From contig NC_037673.1 in assembly GCF_003255815.1 (NCBI RefSeq), forward strand, positions 4,273,840 through 4,337,839: 64,000 nucleotides of DNA, in the 5' to 3' direction. The position numbers and the translations under genes were made by a program. Below the pieces are notes generated by a model, which saw only the letters and a list, made by a program, of their open reading frames with translations, had not been told where the DNA came from and ran no database searches. Shown here piece by piece: positions 1 through 13,000 of this stretch (its first letter is position 1; every line of letters starts with the position of its first letter). Source of the DNA: Theropithecus gelada (lineage: Eukaryota > Chordata > Mammalia > Primates > Cercopithecidae).

Positions 1-1482
1 GGTGTGTAGGTCACTCATATTTTTAGCCTGAACACTAAAAGATAAACCCATCAAAAAAATCATAACTACAACAGTTTGTTAAGAGAAAAGCAATACAAAA
101 TTATAAATAGAGACAACAAAAAGTCAAAATATAAGGAACTGGAGTTAAAGTGCAGAGTATAAAATATAAAAAACAAGAAATCAAAACATATTACCAGCTA
201 AAATTACTGATATACAAAAGAAGACAGAGAAAAAGGAAATGGAGAGTACTAACAAAACAACCAGAAAACAAATAACAAAATTGTAGTAAGTCTTTACCGA
301 TTAATAATGACATTAAATGTAAATGAACTAAATTCTCCAATCAAAAGACATAGAGTGGCTGAATGAATTTTTCAAAAAAGAAACTATTGGCTGCTTGCAA
401 GAAACACACTTCACCTATAAGGACACACATAGATTAAAAATGAAGAGATAAAAAAGATATTCTATGCAATGAAATAAAAAAATGGAGTAACTATGTTTAT
501 ATCAGATAAAATAGATTTCTATTTATAAATAAAAGTATAAAAAGAGACAAATAACATCACTATATAATGATAAAGGGGTCAATTCATCAAGAGGATATAA
601 CAATTGTAAATACATATGCACCTTTGGGTGCTGGAGCACCCAAATGTGTAAACTAAATTTTATTAGAGCTGAAGAGAAATGTAGAATCCAATACAACAAT
701 AGTGGAAGACTTCAACACCCCACTTTCAGCATTGGGTAGATCATCTACACAGAAAATTTTAAAAAATGGACTTAATCTGCAATATAGACCAAATGGATCT
801 AATAGATATTTACAAAATATTTTATCCAATGGCTGCAAAACTTACACATTCTTTTTCTTAGAATATGGAACATTCTGAAGAAGAGACCATATGTAAGGAA
901 AAAAATCTAAAAAATTCTATAAAATGAAATTATATCAAGCGTATGTTCTCCCAACAATGGAGTAAATTTAGACATCAACAAGAGGAAATTTGGACACTAT
1001 ATAAAAGAATGGAAATTAAATAACATGCCCTTGAATGATGCTTTGATCAATTAAAAACATTAAGAAAAAATTTTAAATTATTGAAACAAATGAAAATGGA
1101 AACACAATATGACAAAACCTATGGAATAAGGAAATTTCTTACTAAGAGGGACATTTATAACAATAAACATCCACATCAAAAAAGGGATGATGCATATTAA
1201 ACAACATAGAAAAACAAGAGCAAACCAAACCCCAAATTAGCAAACAAAAAGAAATAATAAAGATCAGATCAGAAACAAATAAAATTGAGACTAAAAATTA
1301 TAAAAGATAATAAAATTAAAAGTTTTTTTGATAAGATAAAGGAAATCAACAAATCTTTAGCCAGACTAAGAAAAGAGAAGACTCAAATCAATAAAATAAA
1401 TTAAAAAGAAGACATTACTACTGATACCACAGAAATTCAAAGGATCATTAAATATTATGATGAGAAATGATATACCAATAAA

Positions 1483-2229
1483 TTGGAAAATGTAGAAGAA
1501 ATGGATAAATTCCTAGATACATCCATTCTACCAAAACTCAACCATGAAGAAATAGAAAACTTGACTAGAACAATAACAAGTACTGGGATAGAAGAAGTAA
1601 TACAAAGCCTCCCATCAAACAAAAGTCCAAGACCTGATGAATGCACTGCTGAATTCTACCAAACATTTCAAGAAAGACTAATACCAATCCTACGCAAGCT
1701 ATTCCAAAAATTTAAAGAGGAGGGACTACTTCCAAATTTATTCTATAATTCCAGCATTTCCTTGATACTCAACCAGGAAAAGAAAAAAAAAAAAAAAAAG
1801 CTACAGGCCAATATCTCTGATGAAAATAGGTTCAAAAATTCTCAGCTAAATACTAGCAAACTGAATTCAGTAAGACATTAAAAATATCATCATAATCAAA
1901 TAGGATTTATTCAAGGGATGCAGTGATGGTTCAACATATGCAACTCAATAAATGTGATGCATCACATCAACAGAATGAAGAATAAACACCATATGATGAT
2001 TTTAATAGACATCGAAAAAGCACTCCATAAAATTCAACATTATTTCATAATAAAAACTCTCAATGAACTGGGTATAGAAGGAACATACCTCAGCATAATA
2101 AAGACCATTTACGGCAAACCCAGAGCTAACATCATACTGAACAGGGAAAAACTAAAAGTCTTTCCTCTAAGAGCTAGAACACGAAAAGGATGCCCACTTT
2201 CACCACCTTTATTCAACATAGTACTGTAA
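1483..2229 (+). pseudogene. L1 ORF2 reverse transcriptase relic
   Basis: Two open pieces in the L1 keep recognisable ORF2 text. Positions 1483-1881 encode the segment before the catalytic core, including DKFLDTSILPKLN and the region around TAEFYQTF. Positions 1954-2229 encode motif A in degraded form (ILIDIEKALHKIQ, where active copies have SIDAEKAFDKIQ) and end near the GCPLSP box. The aspartate pair expected downstream reads LADN around 2308-2319, so the second catalytic aspartate is gone. Stops and a poly-A slip at about 1784-1799 separate the pieces. It is a dead copy. Confidence 0.8.
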
Positions 2230-2625
2230 GTCCTAGCCAGAGCAATGGGACAAGAGAAAGAAACTAAGTTCATCCAAATTAAAAAGGAAGAAGCCAAATT
2301 ATCCTTGTTGGCAGACAATATTATCTTGTATTTAGAAAAACCTAAAGATGGTACAAAAAAAAAAACTTTTTGAACAGATAAACAAATTCAGTAAAGTTAC
2401 AGGATAAAAAGTCAACATAAAAAATCAGTAACATTTTTAAAATGTCCATATGACCAAAAGCAATCTACAGAGTCAATGAAATCCCTATCAAAATGCCAAT
2501 GATAATCCCCCCAGGAAAAGAAAACAATCCTAAAATCTATATGGAACCACAAAGGACCCAGAATAACCAAAGCCATTTGGAGCAAAAAGAACAAAGTTGG
2601 AGACGTCACATTACCTAACTTCAAA

Positions 2626-2817
2626 TTGTACTACAAAGCTATAATAACCAAAACAGCCTGGTACTGGCATGAAAACAGATATGTGAACCAATGGAAGGGA
2701 ATAGAGAAACTAGAAATATATGCACATATTTACAGTCAACTCATTTTTGAAAAAACTGTCATGAACATGCATGGGGAAAAGGGCAATCTCTTCAACAAAT
2801 GGTGCTGGGAAAAATAA
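2626..2817 (+). pseudogene. L1 ORF2 C-terminal relic
   Basis: A 63-residue open piece matches the ORF2 region after the reverse transcriptase domain. The stretch YYKAIITKTAWYWHENR is the usual L1 box following the LPNFKLYY segment, and the end NLFNKWCWEK corresponds to the common LFNKWCWENW box. A stop follows at once. It lies in the same L1 as the relic at 1483-2229, separated from it by the internal deletion near 2435. Confidence 0.75.
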
Positions 2818-4219
2818 ATAGCCATGAGCAGATGAATGACTCTAGAACCCTATCTTTCACCATACAGAAAGATCAAATCAAAATGAACTAAAGGTTTAAG
2901 TGTAAGACCTCAAGCTCTGAAACTACTAAAAGAGAACATTAGGGAAAGGTTTCAGGACACTGGTTTGGGTAAAGATTTCTTGATTAAGATTTAAAAAGAA
3001 TAGACAATAAAAATAAAAAATGGATAAATGGGATCACATCAAGTGAAAAAGTTTCTGCATAGCAAAGAAAATAATCAACAAGATGAAGGGGCAGCTTACA
3101 GAATGGGAGAAAATATTTGTAAATTATTCAACTCACAAAGGATTAATAACCAGAATATATAAGGAACTCAAACAATGAATGGTAAAAGAACAAATAATCC
3201 AACTAAAGAATGCACAATTTATCTGAAAATACATTTCTCAAAACAAGACATACAAATGGCCAATAGTTATATGAAAGACTGCTCGACATCACTAATCATC
3301 AGAGAGGTGTAAATCCAAACCACAATGAGATATCATCTCACCCCAGTTAAAATGTCTTTTATCAAAAAGACAAAATATAATGGATCCTGGCAAGAATCTG
3401 AAGGGGAATTATCATATACTTTTGGTTGGAAAGTAAGTTAGTACAGCCACGATGAAAAATAAAATGAAGATTCCTCAAAAAGCTAAAAATAGAGTTACCC
3501 TATGTTTCAGCAATTTCACTGCTCAATATATGCCCCAAGGAAAGTCAGTCTATTGAAGAGATATCTGCACCCCCATGTTTATTGCGGCAATATTCACAAT
3601 AGCCAAGATGTGGAATCAACCTAAGTGTCCATAAATGAGTGAACAGATAAGGAAAATGTGGTACATATACAGACTGAAATATTATTGAGCCATAAAAAGA
3701 ACGAAATCTTGTCATTTGCAACAGAATGGATAAAACTGGAGGACATTATGTTAAGTGAAATAAGCCAGGCACAGAAGGACATATGAAACATATTCTTATT
3801 TATATGTGAGAGCTAAAAAACATTGATCTCATAAAGGAAGAGAGTATAACGATGGGTTACCAGAGGCTTCGAAAGGTAGTGAGGAGGAGGTAGAAAGGGG
3901 TTGGTTAAAGTTTACAAGGATACAGTTAGATAGAAGTAAGACTCAGTGTTCAATAGCACAATAGGATGGCTATGGTTGAAAATAATTTATTGTATATATT
4001 AAAATGACTAAGGGAGAAGATGTGGAATGTTTCCAACATAAAGACGTGATAAATGTTTGAGGTCATGAATGTCTCAATTACCCTGATTTGATCATTACAC
4101 ATTGTCTTCTTGTATCAAAATATTACATGTAATCCATAAAAGTGTACAATTATTATGTACCCATAAAAAATAAAACTAAGTAAATAAATAAAAATAAAAG
4201 TTTCTGGAAAGAAAAAAAG

Positions 4220-5345
4220 ACACAACAGTTTGATTGAGGGCTCACTGTGGCTAACTTGGGGAATCATTGGTATCAACCAAAAATGATAAATGTAACTGAT
4301 TGTACTATGTCAAACTAATAAAATATGTTACTTTATTATATATGAAGTGGCAAAAAGAAATACATTCACTGTCCATCACTGCAGTGACTATGACATCAAC
4401 TCCATACTGTGAGGAATATATTTTAAATGGAAGGGATTAATTCCTTCCTCAAAAAACTTAGATGGAAGTATAGATAATCCCCATTCATGAGTTGAAGGTA
4501 CTCTTTACATAATAACATCAATTTATAAATATAGAAGCAATAATGGATTTAAAAATAAGTTTGAAATCCCTCAGTAAAATTCTTTATGCAGGCAGTGTCA
4601 CCAGTGGATGCTAAATCCATCAGATGAGTTTGTTGCCACTGTAACCAAGTGATAAAATTTAGCATCGTGACATGGCCATATGACATGAGGTCCTCCTGAC
4701 ACACTGAAATCTCACATGTGTAATATCACACAGGAAGTGCTCTTGCTAAAATGACCATGAATGTAGACCTAACATTGAGTTCACAGAAAAATATAAGAGC
4801 TACAGAAACGAGGTAGATGGCATGAGAAAATAATCTGACACATCCAGCATGTAGGCACTAAAAAGTAATCATAAGCCTTGATCTCTTAAAAAACTTTATT
4901 ATCATGAAGAAAAATTAAGAATTTGAAGAGGAAGGGGCTATTACGTATTTAAAATAACAAAAAAAAAAAAGTCACAGCAATGCAATGCAGAGACATGAAG
5001 TTGATAAAATCAGTTCTACAAATCATTTGGAAACAACAGAAAAATGAGTAAATGTTGTGGGTTAAACTAATATTAAAGAATTGTTCATTTTATCTAGTGT
5101 GATAATAAGATGTTGGATCTGTGTGGGTATGTGAGGTTTAACAAAACATTGATCCATCTCTCTATATATATTTCTCTACCAATTACCCACAGACATAAAC
5201 AGAGATAGGTATAGAAAAAGAGATAAAACAAAATTCAAAAAGGTAAATATAAAAAATAAACACAATGTTAACTTTGGAATTGAGGTAATTGTATTATTCT
5301 TCTGCCTTTTCTGTAGTTTTGAAATTTTTATAATAAAAGTAAAAA
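4220..5345 (+). mobile_element. Older L1M (L1ME/L1MC-like) 3' end
   Basis: The last part is typical of old L1 3' UTRs: a taaagaattgttcatttta block at about 5072, a gtgtgataataagatg box, and the ending tctgtagttttgaaattttt followed by ataataaaag near 5311-5340. The region 4880-4990 also resembles the stretch with the atcatgaagaaaaa box. Similarity weakens upstream of 4800, so the left edge is uncertain. It follows the first L1 in the same orientation but belongs to a different, older family. Confidence 0.55.
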
Positions 5346-5850
5346 TTATAGATTAAACTATTTTTATTTCAGAATTGAATTTTAGATTTAAAGATAATTT
5401 TAAAAGATTGGACACTACCTAAATCTTTTATTTGAACTTTAAGATTATTCAAATATGAAATATGATTATATTAAAAGTCATCATTTGCATTTCCCTAGTT
5501 AAAATAACAGAAACCATAATTTTTAATGATGTGGTTATATTACAAAATTATTTCGTGTGCCAATTAATACATTTCTGTAAATAACATGAAGCTATTTTAG
5601 AATTCAATAATGAAATAATTCTCACAGCATTAAACTCGCTAGAAAAGGATGGTTCCACCATCCTGCGACATTTGTCCTTCCTGTCTTTGGGTTTTGGACC
5701 CTTTTCGGCTCAGCTATTGGTTCACTGAAGTAAATGTTCTCTCTTTGTTCAAGCCAGACACAATTCCTTCTAAGGGGGTTAGCTCCAAGTGTTTATTAAA
5801 ATACATTGGATTTCTGGAATAAAAATGCCTCTGTGTGTATATGCATGGGG
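5346..5850. other. Unassigned AT-rich DNA
   Basis: I recognise no gene, RNA or repeat family here. The first 280 bases are AT-rich; 5640-5800 is more balanced in composition. Confidence 0.5.
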
Positions 5851-5890
5851 TGCGTGTGTGTGTGTGTGGGGTGTGTGTGTGTGTGTGTGT
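5851..5890. repeat. (TG)n microsatellite
   Basis: About 40 bases of GT repeat broken by GGG and GC interruptions. It creates the poly-His/Thr portion of a spurious minus-strand open frame. Confidence 0.9.
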
Positions 5891-7159
5891 AATACTTCTG
5901 ACATTTGAATGAATTCATTTTCAAACTCATGGCAGTGAATGACACCAGGAGCTGGCAAGTCAGCCTACCCGCAGTACAGAGGCCTGTGTTTCTGTTTTCC
6001 CTTTCCTTGGGGTCTCTAGTTATGGTCATGTAGTCAGAAACATTTACATTTTGTAGGTGAAGGCAGCTGAGATTCAGTGGAATAATGGAAGTGACATTAA
6101 TAACATTAAATGTCATAACTCTTGACAACCTGATGCAAATGAGCCCCTTACCAAGCAAGCAAGGGAAAAAAAATTCCTGAATATATCTTTTCTTTAAAGT
6201 GCATTCAGTATTCAAAAAATCTTCAACCAAGATGGAAGCCAGGAATCCAATTTTGGTGACCTCAGCTACATTCCTCCAGGCACAAATTAGTCATCTTTTT
6301 TCGCTGTAATCATCTCAGTGTATGAGAGATAGAGCAGTTGTGATATTTAGAGCTATGCAAATGCTTCTTTTATTTATGCCTCTCCCTTTAGATTTTGCTC
6401 CCACTTTTCCTTAATCTTTTATTTTTTCTTCAATGCTAATGTGATTGACAGGCAGAGGGGACAGGCTAAACATTGCCAGGCCTCCACCCTCTTTTCTTTT
6501 TCCTCTGAAATATAACAAAGGTGCTTTCAGACCTAAGTGAAGCAAGTCCTAGCATTCCTTCCCTGTTGTCACAACAGATTTAGCAGACCCTTCTGATGTG
6601 GTTTCCAGCCTTCTCATCTCCTTTGCCTTGTCAGGGGGTTGCCATCATTTAGAAAGGTACACAGTATTTTGAAAGGATTAGAGGATAAAACACAACTCAA
6701 TCCTTTATAAAAGAGAGGCAGAGAGGGAGGGAGGGAGAGAAATGTCAGATGTTATGGAGCAATTGGACAGGAGTGATGCGTTCAAAGAAAACCAGCAAAT
6801 TCATGGGACTGTTTCTGTGAAGCACAAGTAGGCAAGGGCGGCATGTGAATATTTACTGCCACAGAGGAGTTGTCGAAGGAAAAGGCCTGTAAGTGAGTTA
6901 TGACGATGTTTAGAGGAGATGAAATAAAGCAGGATCAGGAAATCGGTGGACACTTGCGTTGTGCCTGTCGTGTTTTTTCCTTAGCACAGGAGGAAAATAA
7001 GTGAAATCCATAATTTTCACCATCGTTGCAATGAAACAAAGTGAAAGTCAAATAGTCCCTGTGAAAGCAAAGCTGAATGAGCTCAGGCATGAGCCATGAA
7101 TGGACAGAACTGCACTCCCCCATAGAGGTCACAGGAAATGGGGGGATCGGTGTAGCTCC
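5891..7159. other. Unassigned, probably single-copy DNA
   Basis: No recognised gene or repeat. A short purine tract (GAGGGAGGGAGGGAGAGA-like) lies at about 6717-6741. Composition is balanced and no long open frame exists. Confidence 0.5.
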
Positions 7160-7290
7160 GCTCCTTTATTTCAGAGGTGAGGAATCCGAAGCCCTGAGAG
7201 GTTGGTGACTTGCCTGTGGTCACACAGCTATTACTGTAGAATACCAAATGTAGGTTATGCTTGCATGCCACTGCCTCTAGGTCACATGCC
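7160..7290 (-). mobile_element. MIR SINE fragment
   Basis: On the plus strand the text runs gaggtgaggaatccgaagcc, then gacttgcctgtggtcacaca and gct, the complement of the conserved MIR core (tgtgtgaccttgggcaagt with gagcctcagtttcctcat). This is an ancient tRNA-derived SINE with clear but diverged similarity. Confidence 0.75.
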
Positions 7291-8019
7291 TCCTTTTCTG
7301 AATGTTCCTGCTGCTGGAGACTGGGGGCCCTTCAGAAAAGAGCAAGCCCTCTGTCTTGCTCACTCTCTTTTTCTTGCTTTCATTCTTGTTTTCACTGTAA
7401 CATTATTCAAAATGAATGCTTTCTTTTTTCAGAATAATAATGTATAAAGTAAGCCATGCATAAAATTTCTACAAGTAGTACGATACAAAACATGCATAAA
7501 TATATACACAGATTTTCTAAGCAGCGAGTCACTGGCACCCTATACAATTTGTTTTTCTCTCCAAACAGTGTTTACTTGGTTAAGACTATTTGCATTTTTA
7601 GCATTTACTAAAGGGTCAGGAAGAAACAACAAAAAGAGAAAATCCAAAATTAAGTTTGAGGAAATATAAATAGCAAAGGGGTTATAGGTGCTAATAAGGG
7701 TGGTGTTTACTCCAAACCAAATGAAAGCCAACATGGGTCAAGTTACTTAAGGAATCCAAAGGATTTCAAATTGATCTGAACTAATGCATCTAGCATGAAA
7801 ACCACATTGGTCAAGGTTCTAGCACATTTTTGGATAAATAGAAATTCTATTCAATTTGCTCATTTTAGACTTATAAGCTAGGTGTGTGCACATCTTATTT
7901 TAGTGCAGACGTCACATGAGAAGAGAGAGGCCAGGGCAAAACGGGATTACTGTAGTTGACAAAGTTACTTCTAGGTGCTGGTTTGGAGCTGGTGATGTCA
8001 GTATAATCCCATGCTTAGG
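7291..8019. other. Unassigned DNA
   Basis: No recognisable gene or repeat. AT-rich around 7440-7560. Confidence 0.5.
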
Positions 8020-8021
8020 TT

Positions 8022-8052
<31 letters not shown>

Positions 8053-8072
8053 ACACACAAACACACACACAG
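8020..8072. repeat. (CA)n microsatellite
   Basis: Roughly 50 bases of AC repeat with three interruptions (agac, caaac, cagat). Open frames on both strands here (7912-8263) are translations of the repeat and are not genes. Confidence 0.92.
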
Positions 8073-8286
8073 ATGCAGAAACAATTACAGATGTGTGTAT
8101 ATCTGGGGTAGCATGCACCAAGATGCATAGATGCACTAATGTCCCAGTAGTAATAAACACACCCAGCACCCAGATCTTGTTTGCTAAGTACCATTCTCCA
8201 ATAAAAGAAATCAAGATGCTTTGGGAAAAAAAATGCTGATTCAAGAGCAATCAAGAGAAACACAAAATGAGCCTGCAGTAAGTGCT

Positions 8287-8303
8287 AAAAAAAAAAAAAA
8301 AAA
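8287..8303. repeat. Poly(A) tract
   Basis: Seventeen consecutive A. No Alu or L1 body is recognisable immediately upstream, so it may be a simple tract rather than a retroposon tail. Confidence 0.7.
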
Positions 8304-9340
8304 GGTGACTCAGACTTTAGGCTTAGGGAAAATCAATATGTTTCCCACAGGCCAAATTAGAAGAGGCAAAATAAACAGGTATCATATTGTGTAATAACAG
8401 CAAGAATAAATTAAATACCCAGAAGTCTCTACTGACTTGTATAAATGAGTAAAATTATAAATAAATGGAGAAAAAGAGAGAAATATATCTCACAGAAAAA
8501 TGCCTATCAATAAATGTAGAAGAAATGAAGAAACTAGAAATGCACCAGGGAGAAATTGCTGCAGAGAACATTCCCTGATGAAATCAGTGGAATAATTTTA
8601 AGAAGAAAAGGATATTTGCATGTGCTTACATGATCTCTTCCAATATACTTATTAATCAAAGTGGTGGTTTTGGCACATGCACAAATTATTTGATACATTT
8701 TCTATGTTGTGGAGCATGATTCCTCTTCCCTGAGGGGGAACTAAACTAAGTGACTGGTTTCTAACTCCTGAAGTAAGGGAAGTGAAAAATGGTAATTTGT
8801 CAGCTTATATTTTAGATATTCTGTTTAAATTCCCTCTATGCAAGATTCTTTTTCTCTAACGACATTTAAAATTTTCCTATATTTTACTTTGTCAATTTGA
8901 AAGTGAGTCATTTATTGTCTTAATTCTCTTATTCCTTCATGTTTTCACCACACACTCCTCAATAATTTCTTAAGAACTTCATATGCATGTTGCATAGACA
9001 ATGATTAGAACATGCTATCTGGTCAGTCTGAGGTACACAAGGGCAAACGACAAAGAAAATCTGAAAACACATCATCACTGCAATGCAATTAGGGATCTAG
9101 AGAGGCAAGAACAGAAGATGTCTAAGCAAAGGGGAGAAAATGTCTTATTCTGTTTGGAGAAAAGTGAATAAAAGTTTCCAACCAAAGGGACATACAAATA
9201 TAATGGTCGTAAGAGTGAAGAAGAAATGTTGAAAACAGTTCAGAGGGGAGGGAGAATTGTATATGTGAAAAAAGGCAAGAATTTTATTAGATTATTGCCA
9301 GAACCCATGAACACTGCTTTTTTTAATTTGGGGGAAAGGG
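8304..9340. other. Unassigned, possibly old repeat DNA
   Basis: The block 8690-8830 (gcatgattcctcttccctga, then gtgactggtttctaac) resembles a diverged interspersed repeat that I cannot name with confidence. The rest shows no recognisable element or gene. Confidence 0.35.
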
Positions 9341-9771
9341 GATTCTGAGGGGAATAGAGTGACTAGGAAGAGATGAAAATGAATTGTGAGGGAGGTGGAG
9401 GGAAGAGTGAGATACAAGGCTGTTTGTAGCCATGAGAGGCACAAGGCTGTTTTTAAGTGGTGTTGCACCTTGGACTGTATTCAGATAGGGAGTAAGATCT
9501 TGAGATTGCGTTTTGTAATGATTCATCTGGCAAAAAGACCTGAAGGGTGGATGAAAAGGGTTACCTAGAAGAGCAGCAGCCAATTGGAAATCCATTGCAG
9601 TATCTAGGATAGATATGATAAGAGCAATAGGGATGGAGAGAAGAATATTTTGGGAGAAATCTAACTGATTAAAAATGATCAACAGTTATTTGCCAATTGA
9701 CAGTAAGGGCAAAGGGAGAAATAAGATGCTAGATATATTTTCAGATTTCTCCTTTGGTAGTGTGATTAGAA
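9341..9771. other. Possible ancient repeat fragment
   Basis: Around 9545-9720 the sequence reads like a degenerate copy of a common old mammalian repeat (tgcagtatctaggatagata followed by gggatggagagaagaa). I could not fix the family or strand. No gene is seen. Confidence 0.35.
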
Positions 9772-10095
9772 TTTTACTACTATTGTTAGTGTTACTAGTA
9801 ACAGTAATAGTAAAATCTAATAGTACTCCTAGAACTACTAGTACTACTTATACAACTACTGCTGCTGCTGTCACTATTATTACTAGGGCTACCACCACCA
9901 CTACTACCACTGCCACTCCCACCACCATGACCACTACCACCAGCACCACCACTACCACCACCACTACTACCAGCACCACCACCACCACTATTACTATCAC
10001 TACTAGCAACCACCACCACTACAACCACCACTACTACCACCACTACTAACCACCAGTATTAACCACCGCCACTACCACCACCAGCAGCACACCTA
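9772..10095. repeat. (ACC/ACT)n trinucleotide tract
   Basis: About 320 bases in which nearly every triplet is ACT, ACC or a one-base variant. The left part is ACT/AGT-rich and the centre and right part ACC-rich, with few phase breaks. It explains two shadow open frames, a poly-Thr frame on plus and a Gly/Ser/Val-rich frame on minus. The minus strand carries repeated GGTGGT runs that could form G-rich structures. Long imperfect triplet arrays of this kind often vary in length. Confidence 0.93.
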
Positions 10096-13000
10096 GCACC
10101 ATGTTCAGAAGTATCCCACACTTGGTTTAATGCTCCATTGTCTCTATCTTGAAATTCCTTTTTTTTTCTTTTTTTTTTTAACAAAAAGCCAGTTTGTTCA
10201 ACTTTTTCTTGTGAGAACTGGAGTGACAACTTCCAAGTTTTTCACATGTCAGAGCAAAAATCAAGGGAGACACTTTCAGTTAGACCATGTTGACCTTGAA
10301 TGCCCTGTGGGGTGTCTGGAATCCATTTGAAAATATCCACCTCTTTCAGGAGAAAGCTATCTGGTCTAGCTGTGCCAAGCACCATCATACAAGGGATTAT
10401 CTTCTTGATTAGTGTTTAGGGATGACCAAATTTGTGCCCAGTTCTTCGACCCCAGACAGGAGGCCCTGAAGACACTGGCAAGAGGTGCTCAGGAGAAGGA
10501 CCTATGCCTGGGGTTGACAGGAACTGCACAGCATCCAGAGGGTAAGAGAACCATTAGAAAAGAAGGGAAAGATAAGTGTTAAACCTGTGGAAAGGTTCAG
10601 TGAATGGGCTTAGAAAACAGTTCTTTGATTTTAAATAAACCTTTTAAAGTCAAGATAATGGCTTTGTTTTGTTTTTTTCTTTTTCTTTTTTTTACCAAAA
10701 TAGCCAATATGATAAATGTATTTATTTTGACAAGTGTTAGGACAATAGCAACAACAAATTCTTCCAAGTTACAGCAAAGCCATGTTTAAGCCTAATTAAA
10801 CATGGTAAGAATTCATTTTAGAATGCAAATCTCACAAGACAACACAGGACAATGGAGGAGTGGCCTGTCATGGAAAATGGTAGCCTCCTCTGCTGCAGAT
10901 ATTTCAGGAGTATTTCTAAATACAATGGCACAACACACTGCAAAGGCATAATGCAAATGGTAGGAAGTGCGTGAAGTACACAGAAATAGCTTCACTTCCA
11001 ATAAGAAGATGCTTTGATGCATTTTCAGAGAAGATGCTCAAGCACAAAACTAAGTGAAAGATGATAAATAAATGATGATTTTTCCTGAAAGTTTGAGTTC
11101 ATAAAAACCTAACTCCCTCTTTCTTCACTGATGTATGCAGGAGCCTGTATGGCCATGAGTGCTGTTTTCTTAATTTTTCCCTGAGGTTTCTCCATTTTAA
11201 GAAAAATCTAAAGGAGGAAAAAGGACCTGTGGTTTGATGAACCACCACACTTTGGGATCCTGTGAATGCTCTTTAAGCTCATGGGGTCTTCCTGGGTTTC
11301 AGTTTTAAAAGTCAAACTATTTAAATCATGAAACTGGAAGTAACTGCATGAAGAAGCTGCTTAGGTGCCTGTCGAACAAGGAAGCCCTCTGAATACCTTT
11401 GAAAACTCCAAGATGTTGGAGGGTCTGACATCACACTAAGGCTCGATGTGGACTCAGGAGTCCCTTTGCTTGAAAATAAGTTTAGTGACAGTTCTATCAG
11501 TTATAAAAGTATTAAATTCTTGAATAGAGCACATGGCACACATGTTGGAAAGTATTGATGTGTGTAAATCTCTATCTTATTACATTCTTTTTGTACTTTT
11601 AAACATGCATGCCCAGTGCCACATACAGCAGTATGTTAGATTTATACATCCTTCAACTGATGAAATGAGCCAGAACATTGACTTAAACCTAGACACGACT
11701 GTTGCAAGTTTACTGCCAAATCATAGTTTATATTTTTCTATTGGGTTTAAATAATTCAAACATGACCTCTTTGTGCTGGGACAAATGAGTACCATGTGTG
11801 ATCCTGCAATGGAATCTGTGAGTCAGTGTGAAATTATTTCATGTTTTCTGCTTATTACCATAATATTAATTCACAGTTCCAATGAGACAGGTTGGGGCTA
11901 CCACACTTCCTGTAACAGTGCTTAAAAAGATGAGAAATTGTAAATCTTTTACGGATCCTGTTACCTCAAATGAGACTGAAAGGTTACTAAGAATTTTCAG
12001 TAGCTTCCCCCACCAACCCCCAAGACAAGTCTGTCTGTTGTCACAGGAAATAGTGGCTCATTCATAAAAAGTTCATTCAGAGGCTCTCCGTTTGTCTGAC
12101 CTGCAGGGCAGAGTTCAAACTTTTGCCAACTGATTGAAGGGACATCTTCTCTGCACTCACTCAGCACTTAGGGAATGTATTTTCCAACAGACACCTAAAC
12201 AGGGAAAATTTTTCCCCTTCCCTACAGAGTGCCTTTCCCAAATGATGCAGAGAGGGCTAGAAAATTCCATTTCAAACAAAATGGGATTGCCACAAATTTG
12301 TAACTCAAAATTTGAGAAAGTAGATTTATCTGCCTATCATGATCCAGATTACTTTAAATTCTAAAATAAATCAGATTTAGAATAAAACAGATTTAAATTA
12401 TATTCTCTTTTTCCCACTTCCTGGAGAAGCGAATACTAACCTAATGTGGCTCCAAGTAAACGACGTGATTACCTCTTCAAGCCACTGGAACAAGGCTAAG
12501 CGAGTGCATCGCGGAATCACAGAACATCACGTTGGAGGGAGCAAAGTGTTACCTCAGCAACTGGGTTTTACAAGATGGAGGATTTAGTGCCAAGATAGCT
12601 AGCCCGGGGACATGGCGAGGGAGTTATTAAAATCAGCTCAGAGGTTCGCAGGAGGATTCTGAAGAGGGCACATTGTCCAAAAGGAGAGCTGAAGGCAGGT
12701 GGGTTTACGTTGTGCCTCGTGGCAGCAATTACTGAATGGCAGCCTAGAGCGAGCCAGGGGCGTCCATCACGCCACCGCCACTCACTTCCTGAAACAAGTT
12801 GTAATGCCTGTTTATCATAGACCTTAATTCCCTAATGTCGGGAACAAAGGCAAGTATCAAAATCTAGCAAATTTTTTTGACACTAGGAAGTGAAGCAAAG
12901 GACTAACCTCTCCTCAATCCCATCTTTGTTAAAATAAACTCTCATTTTAGCAGCTCATTCCAGATGTCAGTCAAGCCCTACACATTAGCACCAAATAGTG

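Larger units (their letters stand above)
1..4200 (+). mobile_element. L1 (L1MA-like) LINE, left end outside window
   Basis: A long A-rich, non-LTR retrotransposon copy. Bases 1-330 match the spacer between ORF1 and ORF2 seen in older L1M families, then comes the ORF2 endonuclease start (near 330-480), the reverse transcriptase region (about 1480-2400), the ORF2 C-terminal part (2440-3700) and a 3' UTR with the MA-type phrase around gttaccagaggc at 3856-3867. The element ends in an A/T-rich tail near 4170-4200. It is full of stops and frameshifts, so it cannot encode ORF2 protein. Part of ORF2 is missing around 2430-2442, where the text jumps from the palm to a more C-terminal part. The left boundary and target duplication are not visible. 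The L1 call is secure; the subfamily is a judgement from the 3' UTR. Confidence 0.9.

Noticed and set aside
4200..5345. Tail of the first L1 as one longer element
   Set aside because: A clear A/T-rich tail ends at about 4200, and the following text fits a different L1 family.
7912..8263. Frames on both strands across a CA repeat
   Set aside because: Repeat-driven; no domain or initiation context.
9675..10049. 124-codon plus-strand frame rich in threonine
   Set aside because: It is translation of the ACY triplet array and has no independent coding evidence.
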